From positions 124,001 through 188,000 of the forward strand of contig JAZJZX010000013.1 in assembly GCA_040389445.1 (NCBI GenBank): DNA of 64,000 nucleotides. Reading direction: 5' to 3'. The notes beneath the pieces were generated by a model. The model was not told where the DNA came from. It searched no databases and was given only the letters and a program-made list of their open reading frames with translations. The DNA is from UBA5189 sp040389445. GTDB lineage: Bacteria; Chloroflexota; Limnocylindria; Limnocylindrales; CSP1-4. The translations under genes and the position numbers were made by a program. Positions 54,194 through 62,370 of the stretch are shown in pieces (position 1 is the first letter of the stretch; every line of letters begins with the position of its first letter).

Positions 54194-55423
54194 ATGACCA
54201 CGACCTCGCCTCCCGGCCGGCATGCATCCGCCGACGACCCGCGCGTCCTCCTGGACGACGAGATCGGCGTCTTCGGACCCATCCCTCCGTACCCGCCACG
54301 GACGGAGCGGGAAGCCGAGTTCTACACGCTCGGCGACGGCCAGATGTTCCTGAACATGGGGCCGCAGCATCCCTCCACCCACGGCGTCCTGCGGGTGGTC
54401 CTGAAGCTGGACGGCGAGAAGGTCGTGGACCTCGATCCAGTGCTCGGCTACCTCCATCGGGGCGTCGAGAAGTTGTGCGAGAACGCGGACTATCACCAGG
54501 TCATCAGCCAGGTGGACCCGCTCGAGTACGTCAGTTCGCTGTTCTGCGAGTGGTCGCCGGTCATGGCGTTCGAGAAGCTCCTGGACGTCGAGGTGCCGCG
54601 CCGCGCCGAGTACATCCGGGTGCTCTCCGGCGAGCTCAACCGGATCGCGAGCCACGCGCTGTTCATGGGCTGGTTCGCCCTGGATCTGGGCGGCCTGACG
54701 CCGATCCTGTGGTCGTTCATCGAGCGGGACGAGATCGTCGAGATGCTCGCCGCCCTCACCGGCCAGCGGATGCTCTTCAACTACTTCCGGATCGGCGGCG
54801 TCAACGGGGACCTGAACCACGACTTCATGAGCCGCCTGGGCGACTGGATGAGCCGTGCGACGGAGCAGATCGAGTCGAATCTCACCCTGCTCAACGGCAA
54901 CGAGATCTTTGTCCGCCGCGCGCGTGGACTCGGCGTCGTGGACACCGAGCGGGCACTGGGTCTGTGCATGACCGGCCCGAACCTCCGGGCCACCGGCAGC
55001 CCGTTCGACGTTCGGCGAGCGCACCCCTACTCGGTCTACCCGGAGCTCGACTTCGACATCCCCACCCGGACCGAGGGTGACTCCCTGGCCCGCTACCTGC
55101 TCCGGATGGAGGAGATCAAGCAGAGCCTCCGGATCATCGACCAGTGCCTGCACCAGATGCCGGACGGCCCGATCATGGCAAAGTTGCCGCGGCTGCTCCG
55201 CCCGCGACCCGGCCGTGCCTACGCCGCGATCGAGGGGCCGCGCGGCCAGTACGCGACCTATGCGATCAGCGACGGCACGGACCAACCGTTCCGGATGCGA
55301 ATCCACGATCCGAGCTTCATCCACCTCCAGTCGGTGGGACTGCTCATGCAGAACAACCTCATCGCCGACACGATGGCCATCATGGCGTCGCTGGACCCGG
55401 TCATGGGCGGAGTCGACAAGTGA
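54194..55423 (+). CDS. nuoD: NADH-quinone oxidoreductase subunit D
   Basis: 409 residues. MGPQHPSTHGVLRVVLKLDGE in parts, YLHRGVEKL, and the C-terminal DPVMGGVDK are quinone-site phrases of the 49-kDa subunit. About 45 extra residues precede the core. The adjacent NDUFAF7-like enzyme could modify an arginine here. Confidence 0.97.
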   Translation: MTTTSPPGRHASADDPRVLLDDEIGVFGPIPPYPPRTEREAEFYTLGDGQMFLNMGPQHPSTHGVLRVVLKLDGEKVVDLDPVLGYLHRGVEKLCENADYHQVISQVDPLEYVSSLFCEWSPVMAFEKLLDVEVPRRAEYIRVLSGELNRIASHALFMGWFALDLGGLTPILWSFIERDEIVEMLAALTGQRMLFNYFRIGGVNGDLNHDFMSRLGDWMSRATEQIESNLTLLNGNEIFVRRARGLGVVDTERALGLCMTGPNLRATGSPFDVRRAHPYSVYPELDFDIPTRTEGDSLARYLLRMEEIKQSLRIIDQCLHQMPDGPIMAKLPRLLRPRPGRAYAAIEGPRGQYATYAISDGTDQPFRMRIHDPSFIHLQSVGLLMQNNLIADTMAIMASLDPVMGGVDK

Positions 55424-55460
55424 CCGCCCTGGGACGGCCCGGGCCCGAGGGCGGTCACGC

Positions 55461-56798
55461 ATGACGGCTGTTTCGCGCGCCTGGGGGCGCCTGACGCTGC
55501 CCGGCAAGATCGTGTTCACGCTCGTGCCGCTGCTCGCGGCGCTCGGGGCGGGCCTCGTGGTCCTGATCGCGCTGTTCGGCGGGACGGCCTGGGACCTCGT
55601 GCTGGCGAACCTCGGAATCGTCCGCTTCCTCGCCGCCGCGACGATCATCCTGGTGATCACGATCCCGATCGCCTTCCTGAACATCTACCTCGAGATGAAG
55701 GTCATCGCCCTGATGAACCTCCGGGTCGGCCCGGATCGGGTGGGTCCGTGGGGTTCCCTGCTGTCCGTGGTCCACGGCCTCAAGGTGCTGATCAAGGAGG
55801 ACTTCACGCCGACGGGGGCGGACCCCATCGTGTTCACCTGGGCGCCGGTGGTCACCTACGGCGCGGCGGTCATGACGCTGCTGGTCATTCCGTTCGCCCC
55901 CGGCCTGTACGGCCAGGACTTCAACATCGGCCTGCTGTACTTCTTCGCGGTCGGCGGGATGGGCGTGGTCGGGCTGCTGATGGGCGGCTGGTCGAGTTTC
56001 AACAAGTACTCGCTGCTCGGCGGGCTCCGTTCGGCGGCACAGATCGTCAGCTACGAGATCCCGCTCACGCTGTCGGTGGTCGGTCTCCTGATCCTGGCCG
56101 GGACGATGAGCCTGAACCAGATCGTTCAGCAACAGTCCGGTTGGTTCACGGACTGGTTCGTGTTCCGGCAACCGCTCGGGTTCGTGATCTTCCTGATCGC
56201 GGCCACGGCCGAAGGAAACCGCACGCCCTTCGACCTCACCGAGGCGGACTCCGAAATCGTCGCCGGCTTCGCCACCGAGTATTCGGGGATGCGCTTCGGG
56301 TTCTTCTTCTTCGCCGAGTACGTGAACGTGTTCATCCTTTCGGCCCTCACCGTCGTCCTGTTCCTGGGTGGCTGGAACGCGCCGTTCCCGTTCCCGGCGC
56401 TCTCGATCCCGCTCGATCCGGGCTCGCTCGGGATCCCGCTCCTGTTCCTGATCGCGCTCGTGCCGGTGATCGGCACGCTCGTGCTGGCGGCGCCCTTCTA
56501 CCTCGTGCGCAGCTCGATGCGCTGGTGGGTCGCGTTGATCATCGGGTTCGTCCTGTTCAACGTCGTCGCCGGCGGCCTGACCTTCGCCTGGGCCTATGTG
56601 AGCTTCGACTGGGTCGCCGGCCTGGTCTGGTTCATGGCCAAGACGTTCGGCTTCGTCTTCCTGTTCGTCTGGATGCGGGGCACCCTGCCGCGCGTCCGGA
56701 TCGACCAGCTGATGGGGTTTGCCTGGAAGTGGCTCCTGCCGGCCGCCCTGCTCAACCTGTTCGTGACCGCCGCCGCGGTCGTGATCGTCGGCTCATGA
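55461..56798 (+). CDS. nuoH: NADH-quinone oxidoreductase subunit H
   Basis: 445 residues, about eight to nine helices. RVGPDRVGPWGSLLSVVHGLK, AEGNRTPFDLTEADSEIVAG and EYSGMRFGFFFFAEY are family signatures around the quinone tunnel. GAGG upstream of ATG 55461. Stop overlaps the next gene (ATGA). Confidence 0.97.
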   Translation: MTAVSRAWGRLTLPGKIVFTLVPLLAALGAGLVVLIALFGGTAWDLVLANLGIVRFLAAATIILVITIPIAFLNIYLEMKVIALMNLRVGPDRVGPWGSLLSVVHGLKVLIKEDFTPTGADPIVFTWAPVVTYGAAVMTLLVIPFAPGLYGQDFNIGLLYFFAVGGMGVVGLLMGGWSSFNKYSLLGGLRSAAQIVSYEIPLTLSVVGLLILAGTMSLNQIVQQQSGWFTDWFVFRQPLGFVIFLIAATAEGNRTPFDLTEADSEIVAGFATEYSGMRFGFFFFAEYVNVFILSALTVVLFLGGWNAPFPFPALSIPLDPGSLGIPLLFLIALVPVIGTLVLAAPFYLVRSSMRWWVALIIGFVLFNVVAGGLTFAWAYVSFDWVAGLVWFMAKTFGFVFLFVWMRGTLPRVRIDQLMGFAWKWLLPAALLNLFVTAAAVVIVGS

Positions 56799-57475
56799 GG
56801 ACCAACCCCCTGGGGCTCGTGCCCGGATTCGGCATGGTCCGCGGCATGGCCCTGACGCTCCGGCGGTTCTTCGAGCCGAAGGCCACCATCCGGTACCCGG
56901 AGGTCCAGGCAGACATCCCGCCGAAGTTCCGCGGCCGCCTCCAGCTGCTCTACGACGAGTACGGGACCCTCAAGTGCGAGACCTGCTTCCAGTGCGCCCA
57001 GGCCTGCCCGATTGAATGCATCGACATGGGCGGCATGGACACCAAGGGTCGGTTCCACGTCCACTGGGGAGCGGCGGAGACCTACGGCGAGCGGCGCGAG
57101 GAATCGGCGCTCCGGCGCTCCGGACGGACCGTCCCGGACCCCGCCTATGACCATTTCGAGGGCGTGGATGTTGGTGCCGTCGACGACATCCTCGAGGGCT
57201 TCGACCACGATCCGGCCCATCTGCTGGCGATCCTCGAGGCGACCCAGGCGCACTACGGCTACCTGCCGGTCGGGGCGCTCAAGCGGATCAGCCAGGCCAC
57301 CGGTACGTGGTACGCCCAGATCTACGGGACCGCTTCCTTCTACGGACATCTCCGATTCGAACCCCCGACGCTGACGGAGCAGGCGGCGGCGATGGCCGCG
57401 CACCGGCCGGCCGAGCAGGCCTTCCTGGCCAGCCTCGGAGCGTCGCTCACCGGCCGGCCGGGCGGCGACGCATGA
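56795..57475 (+). CDS. Fusion of NuoI-like half and truncated NuoE-like domain
   Basis: 226 residues. Residues 1-80 are NuoI-like (GMALTLRRFFEPKATIRYP, PPKFRGRLQLLYDEYG) with one [4Fe-4S] motif at Cys61, 64, 67 and 71; the second motif expected in NuoI is missing. Residues 129-190 are the helical N-terminus of NuoE (LLAILEATQAHYGYLPVGALKRI, YGTASFYGHLRF), but the [2Fe-2S] thioredoxin-like domain that should follow is absent. So clusters N6b and N1a cannot form here. It is coupled to nuoH and nuoF by ATGA overlaps, which argues against a broken gene. Confidence 0.88.
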   Translation: MRTNPLGLVPGFGMVRGMALTLRRFFEPKATIRYPEVQADIPPKFRGRLQLLYDEYGTLKCETCFQCAQACPIECIDMGGMDTKGRFHVHWGAAETYGERREESALRRSGRTVPDPAYDHFEGVDVGAVDDILEGFDHDPAHLLAILEATQAHYGYLPVGALKRISQATGTWYAQIYGTASFYGHLRFEPPTLTEQAAAMAAHRPAEQAFLASLGASLTGRPGGDA

Positions 57476-58803
57476 CCGACGTCACGATGCTCCCCACGCC
57501 GAAGAGCTGGCCGGCGATCCTGTTGCCACGCCGGGACACGCCGGATCCCGCGGACCTCGAGGTGGCCATGGCGGCCGGGGCGTTCTCGGGACTCCGTCTC
57601 GCGATGCGTGACCTTGGAGGCACGGGCACGACTGCCGCGATCGGAGCGTCCGGACTGCGCGGCCGTGGTGGGGCCGGCTTCGCGGCCGCCGACAAGTGGC
57701 GAGCTGCGAGTGCCACTCCTGCCGGAAGCCGGGTCGTGGTCGCGAACGGCTATGGAGCCGACCCGTCGTCGGCGACGGACCGTGTCCTCATGGAGCGGAA
57801 CCCGTACGGTCTCATCGAAGGCCTGGCTATCGCTGCATTTGCGATCGGTGCGAACGAGGCGATCATTGCCGTCCGCGCGGCCGCGACGGAGACGATCCGG
57901 ATCCTCGAGGCCGCCGTCGGGGCCGCGCAGGACGCCGGGTTCGTGGGGCTGGATGCGTTCGGTCCCGGCCGCCATCTCGACATGTCCGTGCGCACGGTCC
58001 AGGGTGCCTACCTCCTCGGGGAGGAGACGATCCTGCTCAAGGCGCTCGAGGGAAAGCGCGGCCAGCCCGAGCAGCGACCGCCGCATCCCGCCACGCGCGG
58101 ACTTCGCGGCCTGCCGACCGTCGTCCACAACGTCCAGACACTCGCCGCGATCCCGTGGATCGTGGTCAACGGCTCGGATGCGTTCGCGAAGATCGGCGCG
58201 GCCGAGTGTCCCGGCACCATCCTCGTCCAGGTTCGCGGGCCGGAGGCGTCGGGCGTGGCCGAGGTCCCGCTGGGCACCTCCCTCCGCGACGTCGCGGCCC
58301 TGGCCGGCGCCCCGACGGGCGCGCGGAAGCTGAAGGCCGTCCTGGTCGGCGGACCCTCGGGCGGGATCCTGCCGCCGGACGCACTGGATATCCCGTACAC
58401 CTTCGCGGCGCTCCGCGCGGCCGGTGCCCACATCGGCTCCGGGTCCGTCATCGTGGCCGACGACCGTGCCTGCATCGTGGACCTTGCCCGGGTCCTCACC
58501 CGCTACTGCGCCGACGAGGCCTGTGGCAAGACGATCCCCTGCCGGATCGGAACCCGCCGTCTCTCCGAGATCGGCGATCGCCTGGCGGCCGGCACGTCGC
58601 GCGCCGGCGACCTGGATCTCCTCACCGATCTCGCGTCGGATATCGTCGGTTCGGCCCTGTGCGACCACGAGCGCCTGACGACACTCCCGCTGGTCAGCGG
58701 GATGCGATACTTCCGAGCGGAGCTCGACGAGCATCTCGAGCGCAGCTCCTGCCCTGCGGGCGTCTGTCATCCAATTGCGATGACGGCGAGCGCAACGCAT
58801 TGA
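57472..58803 (+). CDS. nuoF: NuoF-like flavoprotein subunit with altered FMN/NADH loop and cluster
   Basis: 443 residues. GLRGRGGAGF (61-70) and GEET (183-186) are kept. The loop normally NADExEPG reads NGYGADPSS (92-100). The N3 cluster motif CxxCxxC reads C-G-K-T-I-P-C: Cys351 and Cys357 present, the middle one Thr354; Cys397 is present and an extra Cys346 sits nearby. A C-terminal CPAGVC (427-432) resembles the linker of HydB-type NuoF homologues. So standard NADH oxidation here is doubtful. Confidence 0.85.
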   Translation: MTDVTMLPTPKSWPAILLPRRDTPDPADLEVAMAAGAFSGLRLAMRDLGGTGTTAAIGASGLRGRGGAGFAAADKWRAASATPAGSRVVVANGYGADPSSATDRVLMERNPYGLIEGLAIAAFAIGANEAIIAVRAAATETIRILEAAVGAAQDAGFVGLDAFGPGRHLDMSVRTVQGAYLLGEETILLKALEGKRGQPEQRPPHPATRGLRGLPTVVHNVQTLAAIPWIVVNGSDAFAKIGAAECPGTILVQVRGPEASGVAEVPLGTSLRDVAALAGAPTGARKLKAVLVGGPSGGILPPDALDIPYTFAALRAAGAHIGSGSVIVADDRACIVDLARVLTRYCADEACGKTIPCRIGTRRLSEIGDRLAAGTSRAGDLDLLTDLASDIVGSALCDHERLTTLPLVSGMRYFRAELDEHLERSSCPAGVCHPIAMTASATH

Positions 58804-58813
58804 GGCCCCGACC

Positions 58814-61456
58814 TTGGCTGACCTGATCACGCGCCCCGAGTCCCGCCCGGATACGCCGGCCGTCCTCGATACCATCGTGCCCCGCGAGGACACGGTGGCC
58901 GAGCGCCTGCTCACCACGCAGTCACCGCAGCGCCCGCAATCCACACCGGCCATCCGCATGGAAGTGGACGGGCGAATCGTTGAGGGCCTCGAGGGCCAGA
59001 CCATCCTCGAGGTCTGCCGGGACAACGGGATCGAGATCCCGACGCTGTGCTACGAGCCGAAACTCCCCGGCTTCGGCGCCTGCCGCATGTGCGTCGTGGA
59101 GGTCGAGGGCGAGGAGCATCCACCCATCAGCTGTTCGCGGGCGGCCGAGGACGGCATGAAGGTCCAGACCCAGACCGAGGAGCTCCGACGCCTCCGCCGG
59201 ACGAACCTCGAGCTGATCTTCTCGGACCACAACGCCTACTGCCTCCCGCCCTGTCAGAACAAGTGCCCCAGCCACATCGACATCCCGGGTTTCCTGAAGC
59301 AGAACGCCGAGGGCAACTGGCGCGAATCGACTCGGGTGTTCAAGCGAACGATCCCGTTCCCCTCGGTGCTCGGGCGGGTCTGCCCGGCGCCCTGCGAGGA
59401 TCACTGCCGGCGCGATGAGGTGGACGAGGCGATCGCCATCCGGGACAGCCACCGCTATGCCGGTGATCAGGTGCTCAAGCAGATGCTCGACGAGGGCATC
59501 GACCCGCCCGTTCCGTTCGACATGCAGCCGAAGACCGGTCGCAGGGCGGCGGTCATCGGCTCCGGGCCGGCGGGCATGGCCGCGGCCTACTACCTCCTGA
59601 TCGCCGGCCACGACGTCACGGTCTTCGAGCGCGATCCGGCCCCGGGCGGGATGCTCCGCTACGGCATTCCCCAGTACCGTCTGCCCAAGGTCGAGGTCCT
59701 CGAGGCCGAATACGAATCCGTCACCCGGCTCGGCGGCAAGCTGGTCTGCAACCAGGGCCTCGGACGCGACTTCACGCTGGACGATCTCCAGTTCCAGGGC
59801 TTCGATGCCGTCGTCATCGCGATCGGCTGCTACGACACGAACACGCTCGGCGTCCCAGGCGAGGATGCTGCCGAGGTACTCGACGGCCTCGAATACCTGC
59901 GCACCGCGACCCTGGGGCTGCCCTATCCGGACCACGCCGGCAAACGGGTCATCGTCATCGGTGGCGGCTTCACCTCCATGGACTGCTCCCGGACCTCCGT
60001 TCGCCAGGGTGCGAAGGAAGTCACCCTCGTCTATCGCCGCGACATGAAGGACATGCCGGCAGCCGGCGAAGTCCACGAAGCCATCGAGGAAGGCGTCACC
60101 GCCATCTTCCAGGCCGGCCCGACGCGCGTCCTGACGGACGAGGCGGGCAATGTCACGGGTGTCGAATTCATCCGGATGGCACTCGGCGAGCCGGACGCGT
60201 CGGGACGCCGCCGCCCCGAGCCGGCGCCCGGCACCGAATTCGTCATCCCGTGTGATCGCGTGCTCCTCGCCATCGGCCAGGGGCCCGACCTGACCTGGAT
60301 CGGACCGGGCTCTACGGGACCGACCGCCACGCGCAACAAGCGGCTCCAGGCCGACGCCGTCACGTTCGAGACGGCCCGCGGCGGCGTCTTCGCCACCGGT
60401 GACGTGCGCATCGGCGCGGCAACGGTCGTCCAGGCCATTGCCGAGGGTCGGCGCGCCGCCTATGCAGCCGACGCGTACCTGCGTGGCCATGACCTCTCGG
60501 AGATCAAGACCCGCCAGACACTCGCCGAGCCGCAGCCCGAGTTTCTCTCGATCGTGCCCTTTACCTCGGAGGTCAAGGAGCCGCGCTACCGGATGAAGGC
60601 GCTCGAGGCCGAGGACCGGAACGCGAGCTACGTCGAGTACGAGCTCCCATACTCCGCGGCCGAGGCGGTCGCGGAATCCACCCGCTGCCTCCAGTGCACC
60701 TGCGAGGCCATCGGGTTCTGCGACCTCCGTCGACTCGGGATCGAGTACGGAACGACGCTCCAGACGCTCGAGCCCCAGCACCATCAGGGGGCCGGGTACC
60801 GGAGCGTGACCGAGAACCGGTTCACGGGCGTCAACCACGACTACATCCGGGACGACAGCCACGCCTTCATCCTGCGCGAGCCATCCCGGTGCATCGACTG
60901 CGGTCGCTGTGCCAACGTGTGCGCCGAGGTCGTCGGCGCGGCCTGCTACGACTTCATGCGGATCGGCTTCGACACGCTGGTCACGACGCCCCTGGACATG
61001 AGCCTCAACGACACGCCGTGCGTCTCCTGCGGCCGCTGCGCCGAGACCTGTCCGACCGGCGCCCTCATGCCCAAGCCCCGTGTCCTCCAGAAGTACGAGG
61101 TGGACGAGAGCCGCTGCATCCTGTGCGGCATCTGCGTGGACGCCTGCCCGTACGACGCCCTCCGCGACGGCGGCGAGTTCGAACTCGCCCACACCAGCCG
61201 CGAAGAGCCGATGATCGACCTCATGGCGCTGGCGTCGATCGATCGCGAGACCGAGGTCACCTACATCCGCCGCGAACGCGACTGGCTGCAGCGTGCCGTG
61301 GAGGAGGGCCGGTTCGTCGATCGTGCGAAGCTCCTGCCGATGCTCCCCGCGTCCGTGAGCCCGGCGAACGGGAACGGGAGCGGCAACGCCCTCATGACCG
61401 GCGGTCATGGGCACGATCACGGCGGCGCGGGCGGCACGCACGTGCATTCGAAGTAG
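58814..61456 (+). CDS. Ferredoxin-GltD-polyferredoxin fusion replacing NuoG
   Basis: 880 residues, TTG start. In order: a NuoG/HoxU-like [2Fe-2S] domain (Cys79, 90, 93, 107); GltD-type cysteine sets (143, 147, 151 and 190, 194, 198); an FAD fold (GSGPAG 249-254, PGGMLRYGIPQYRLPK); an NAD(P) fold (GGGFTS 383-388); an extra cysteine cluster (625, 628, 630, 636); three [4Fe-4S] motifs (693-703, 736-746, 768-778), the first two as in NuoG/hydrogenase ferredoxin modules; and a His-rich tail. There is no molybdopterin-like NuoG domain. The GltD part resembles NfnB, an NAD(P)H:ferredoxin enzyme, so NAD(P)H or ferredoxin may enter here. Confidence 0.9.
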   Translation: MADLITRPESRPDTPAVLDTIVPREDTVAERLLTTQSPQRPQSTPAIRMEVDGRIVEGLEGQTILEVCRDNGIEIPTLCYEPKLPGFGACRMCVVEVEGEEHPPISCSRAAEDGMKVQTQTEELRRLRRTNLELIFSDHNAYCLPPCQNKCPSHIDIPGFLKQNAEGNWRESTRVFKRTIPFPSVLGRVCPAPCEDHCRRDEVDEAIAIRDSHRYAGDQVLKQMLDEGIDPPVPFDMQPKTGRRAAVIGSGPAGMAAAYYLLIAGHDVTVFERDPAPGGMLRYGIPQYRLPKVEVLEAEYESVTRLGGKLVCNQGLGRDFTLDDLQFQGFDAVVIAIGCYDTNTLGVPGEDAAEVLDGLEYLRTATLGLPYPDHAGKRVIVIGGGFTSMDCSRTSVRQGAKEVTLVYRRDMKDMPAAGEVHEAIEEGVTAIFQAGPTRVLTDEAGNVTGVEFIRMALGEPDASGRRRPEPAPGTEFVIPCDRVLLAIGQGPDLTWIGPGSTGPTATRNKRLQADAVTFETARGGVFATGDVRIGAATVVQAIAEGRRAAYAADAYLRGHDLSEIKTRQTLAEPQPEFLSIVPFTSEVKEPRYRMKALEAEDRNASYVEYELPYSAAEAVAESTRCLQCTCEAIGFCDLRRLGIEYGTTLQTLEPQHHQGAGYRSVTENRFTGVNHDYIRDDSHAFILREPSRCIDCGRCANVCAEVVGAACYDFMRIGFDTLVTTPLDMSLNDTPCVSCGRCAETCPTGALMPKPRVLQKYEVDESRCILCGICVDACPYDALRDGGEFELAHTSREEPMIDLMALASIDRETEVTYIRRERDWLQRAVEEGRFVDRAKLLPMLPASVSPANGNGSGNALMTGGHGHDHGGAGGTHVHSK

Positions 61457-61463
61457 ACGACCG

Positions 61464-62051
61464 ATGCGAGGCTGGCTGTACCTGCTCTCCGCGGCCGTTG
61501 CCGGGGCCGTCATCACGACGCCGGCACTGCTCATCTTCGTGTTCGGCGGCGGATCCGTCGACGACGCCCTGTTCGCGGCTCTCGCGACGCTGATGCTCGT
61601 GTCGGCGCTGCTGGTCGTGACGATGCGGGACATCATTCGCTGCGGCCTCGCGATGATCGTCGCCTTCCTTGCCCTGGCCGGGATCTATGTGGTGGTCGGG
61701 GCGCCCCTGATCGCCGCGGCCCAGGTCATCGTCTACATCGGCGCGATCAGCGTCCTGATCCTGTTCGCGATCATGCTCACCCAATCGAAGGCCGGCCCGG
61801 CGAAGCTGGTGTTCCAGACGCAGGCGGCCCCCGCGGCGGTCGCGGCGGTCGTCCTCGTCGTCCTCATCACGCTCGGCATCAGTGCGACGGATTGGGGCGA
61901 GGTCGGCACCCGGGTACGCCTTGCCACGGACGCGCTGGCGCGGGTCCTGTTCCGCGACTACGTCCTGCCGTTCGAGGTGGTCAGCGTGCTCCTGCTCGCC
62001 GCCGTGATCGGCGGGATCTTCATCGCCAAGCGCGAAGACGAGCCGAGCTGA
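61464..62051 (+). CDS. nuoJ: NADH-quinone oxidoreductase subunit J
   Basis: 195 residues, five helices. LAGIYVVVGAPLIAAAQVIVYIGAISVLILFAIML (about 72-107) is the family core with its pi-bulge helix. A cytoplasmic/loop region of about 35 residues precedes the last helix. Stop and nuoK start share one base (TGATG). Confidence 0.94.
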   Translation: MRGWLYLLSAAVAGAVITTPALLIFVFGGGSVDDALFAALATLMLVSALLVVTMRDIIRCGLAMIVAFLALAGIYVVVGAPLIAAAQVIVYIGAISVLILFAIMLTQSKAGPAKLVFQTQAAPAAVAAVVLVVLITLGISATDWGEVGTRVRLATDALARVLFRDYVLPFEVVSVLLLAAVIGGIFIAKREDEPS

Positions 62052-62368
62052 TGGGCCTCGCCGACTCCCTGGATGCCTACCTCGTCCTGTCGGGCGCGCT
62101 GTTCACGATCGGCTCGTTCGGGTTCCTGGCTCGTCGCAACGCGATCAGCATGCTGATGTCGATCGAACTGATGCTGAACGCCGTCAACCTCGCGATCGTG
62201 GCGTTCGGGTCGTTCATTCCGAACCTCAAGGCGGATGGCTCCATCATCGCCCTGATGGTCATGGCCGTCGCGGCGGCCGAGGCGACCGTGGGCCTGGCCA
62301 TCATCATCGCGATCTATCGCAACCGGAAGACCCCACTCGTCGACGAATACGACGCGATGCGCCGGTGA
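62051..62368 (+). CDS. nuoK: NADH-quinone oxidoreductase subunit K
   Basis: 105 residues, three helices, normal size. ISMLMSIELMLNAVNLAIVAFG and MAVAAAEATVGLAIIIAIYR carry the two conserved membrane glutamates of the proton path. Coupled to nuoJ; nuoL begins two bases after its stop. Confidence 0.96.
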   Translation: MGLADSLDAYLVLSGALFTIGSFGFLARRNAISMLMSIELMLNAVNLAIVAFGSFIPNLKADGSIIALMVMAVAAAEATVGLAIIIAIYRNRKTPLVDEYDAMRR

Positions 62369-62370
62369 GC

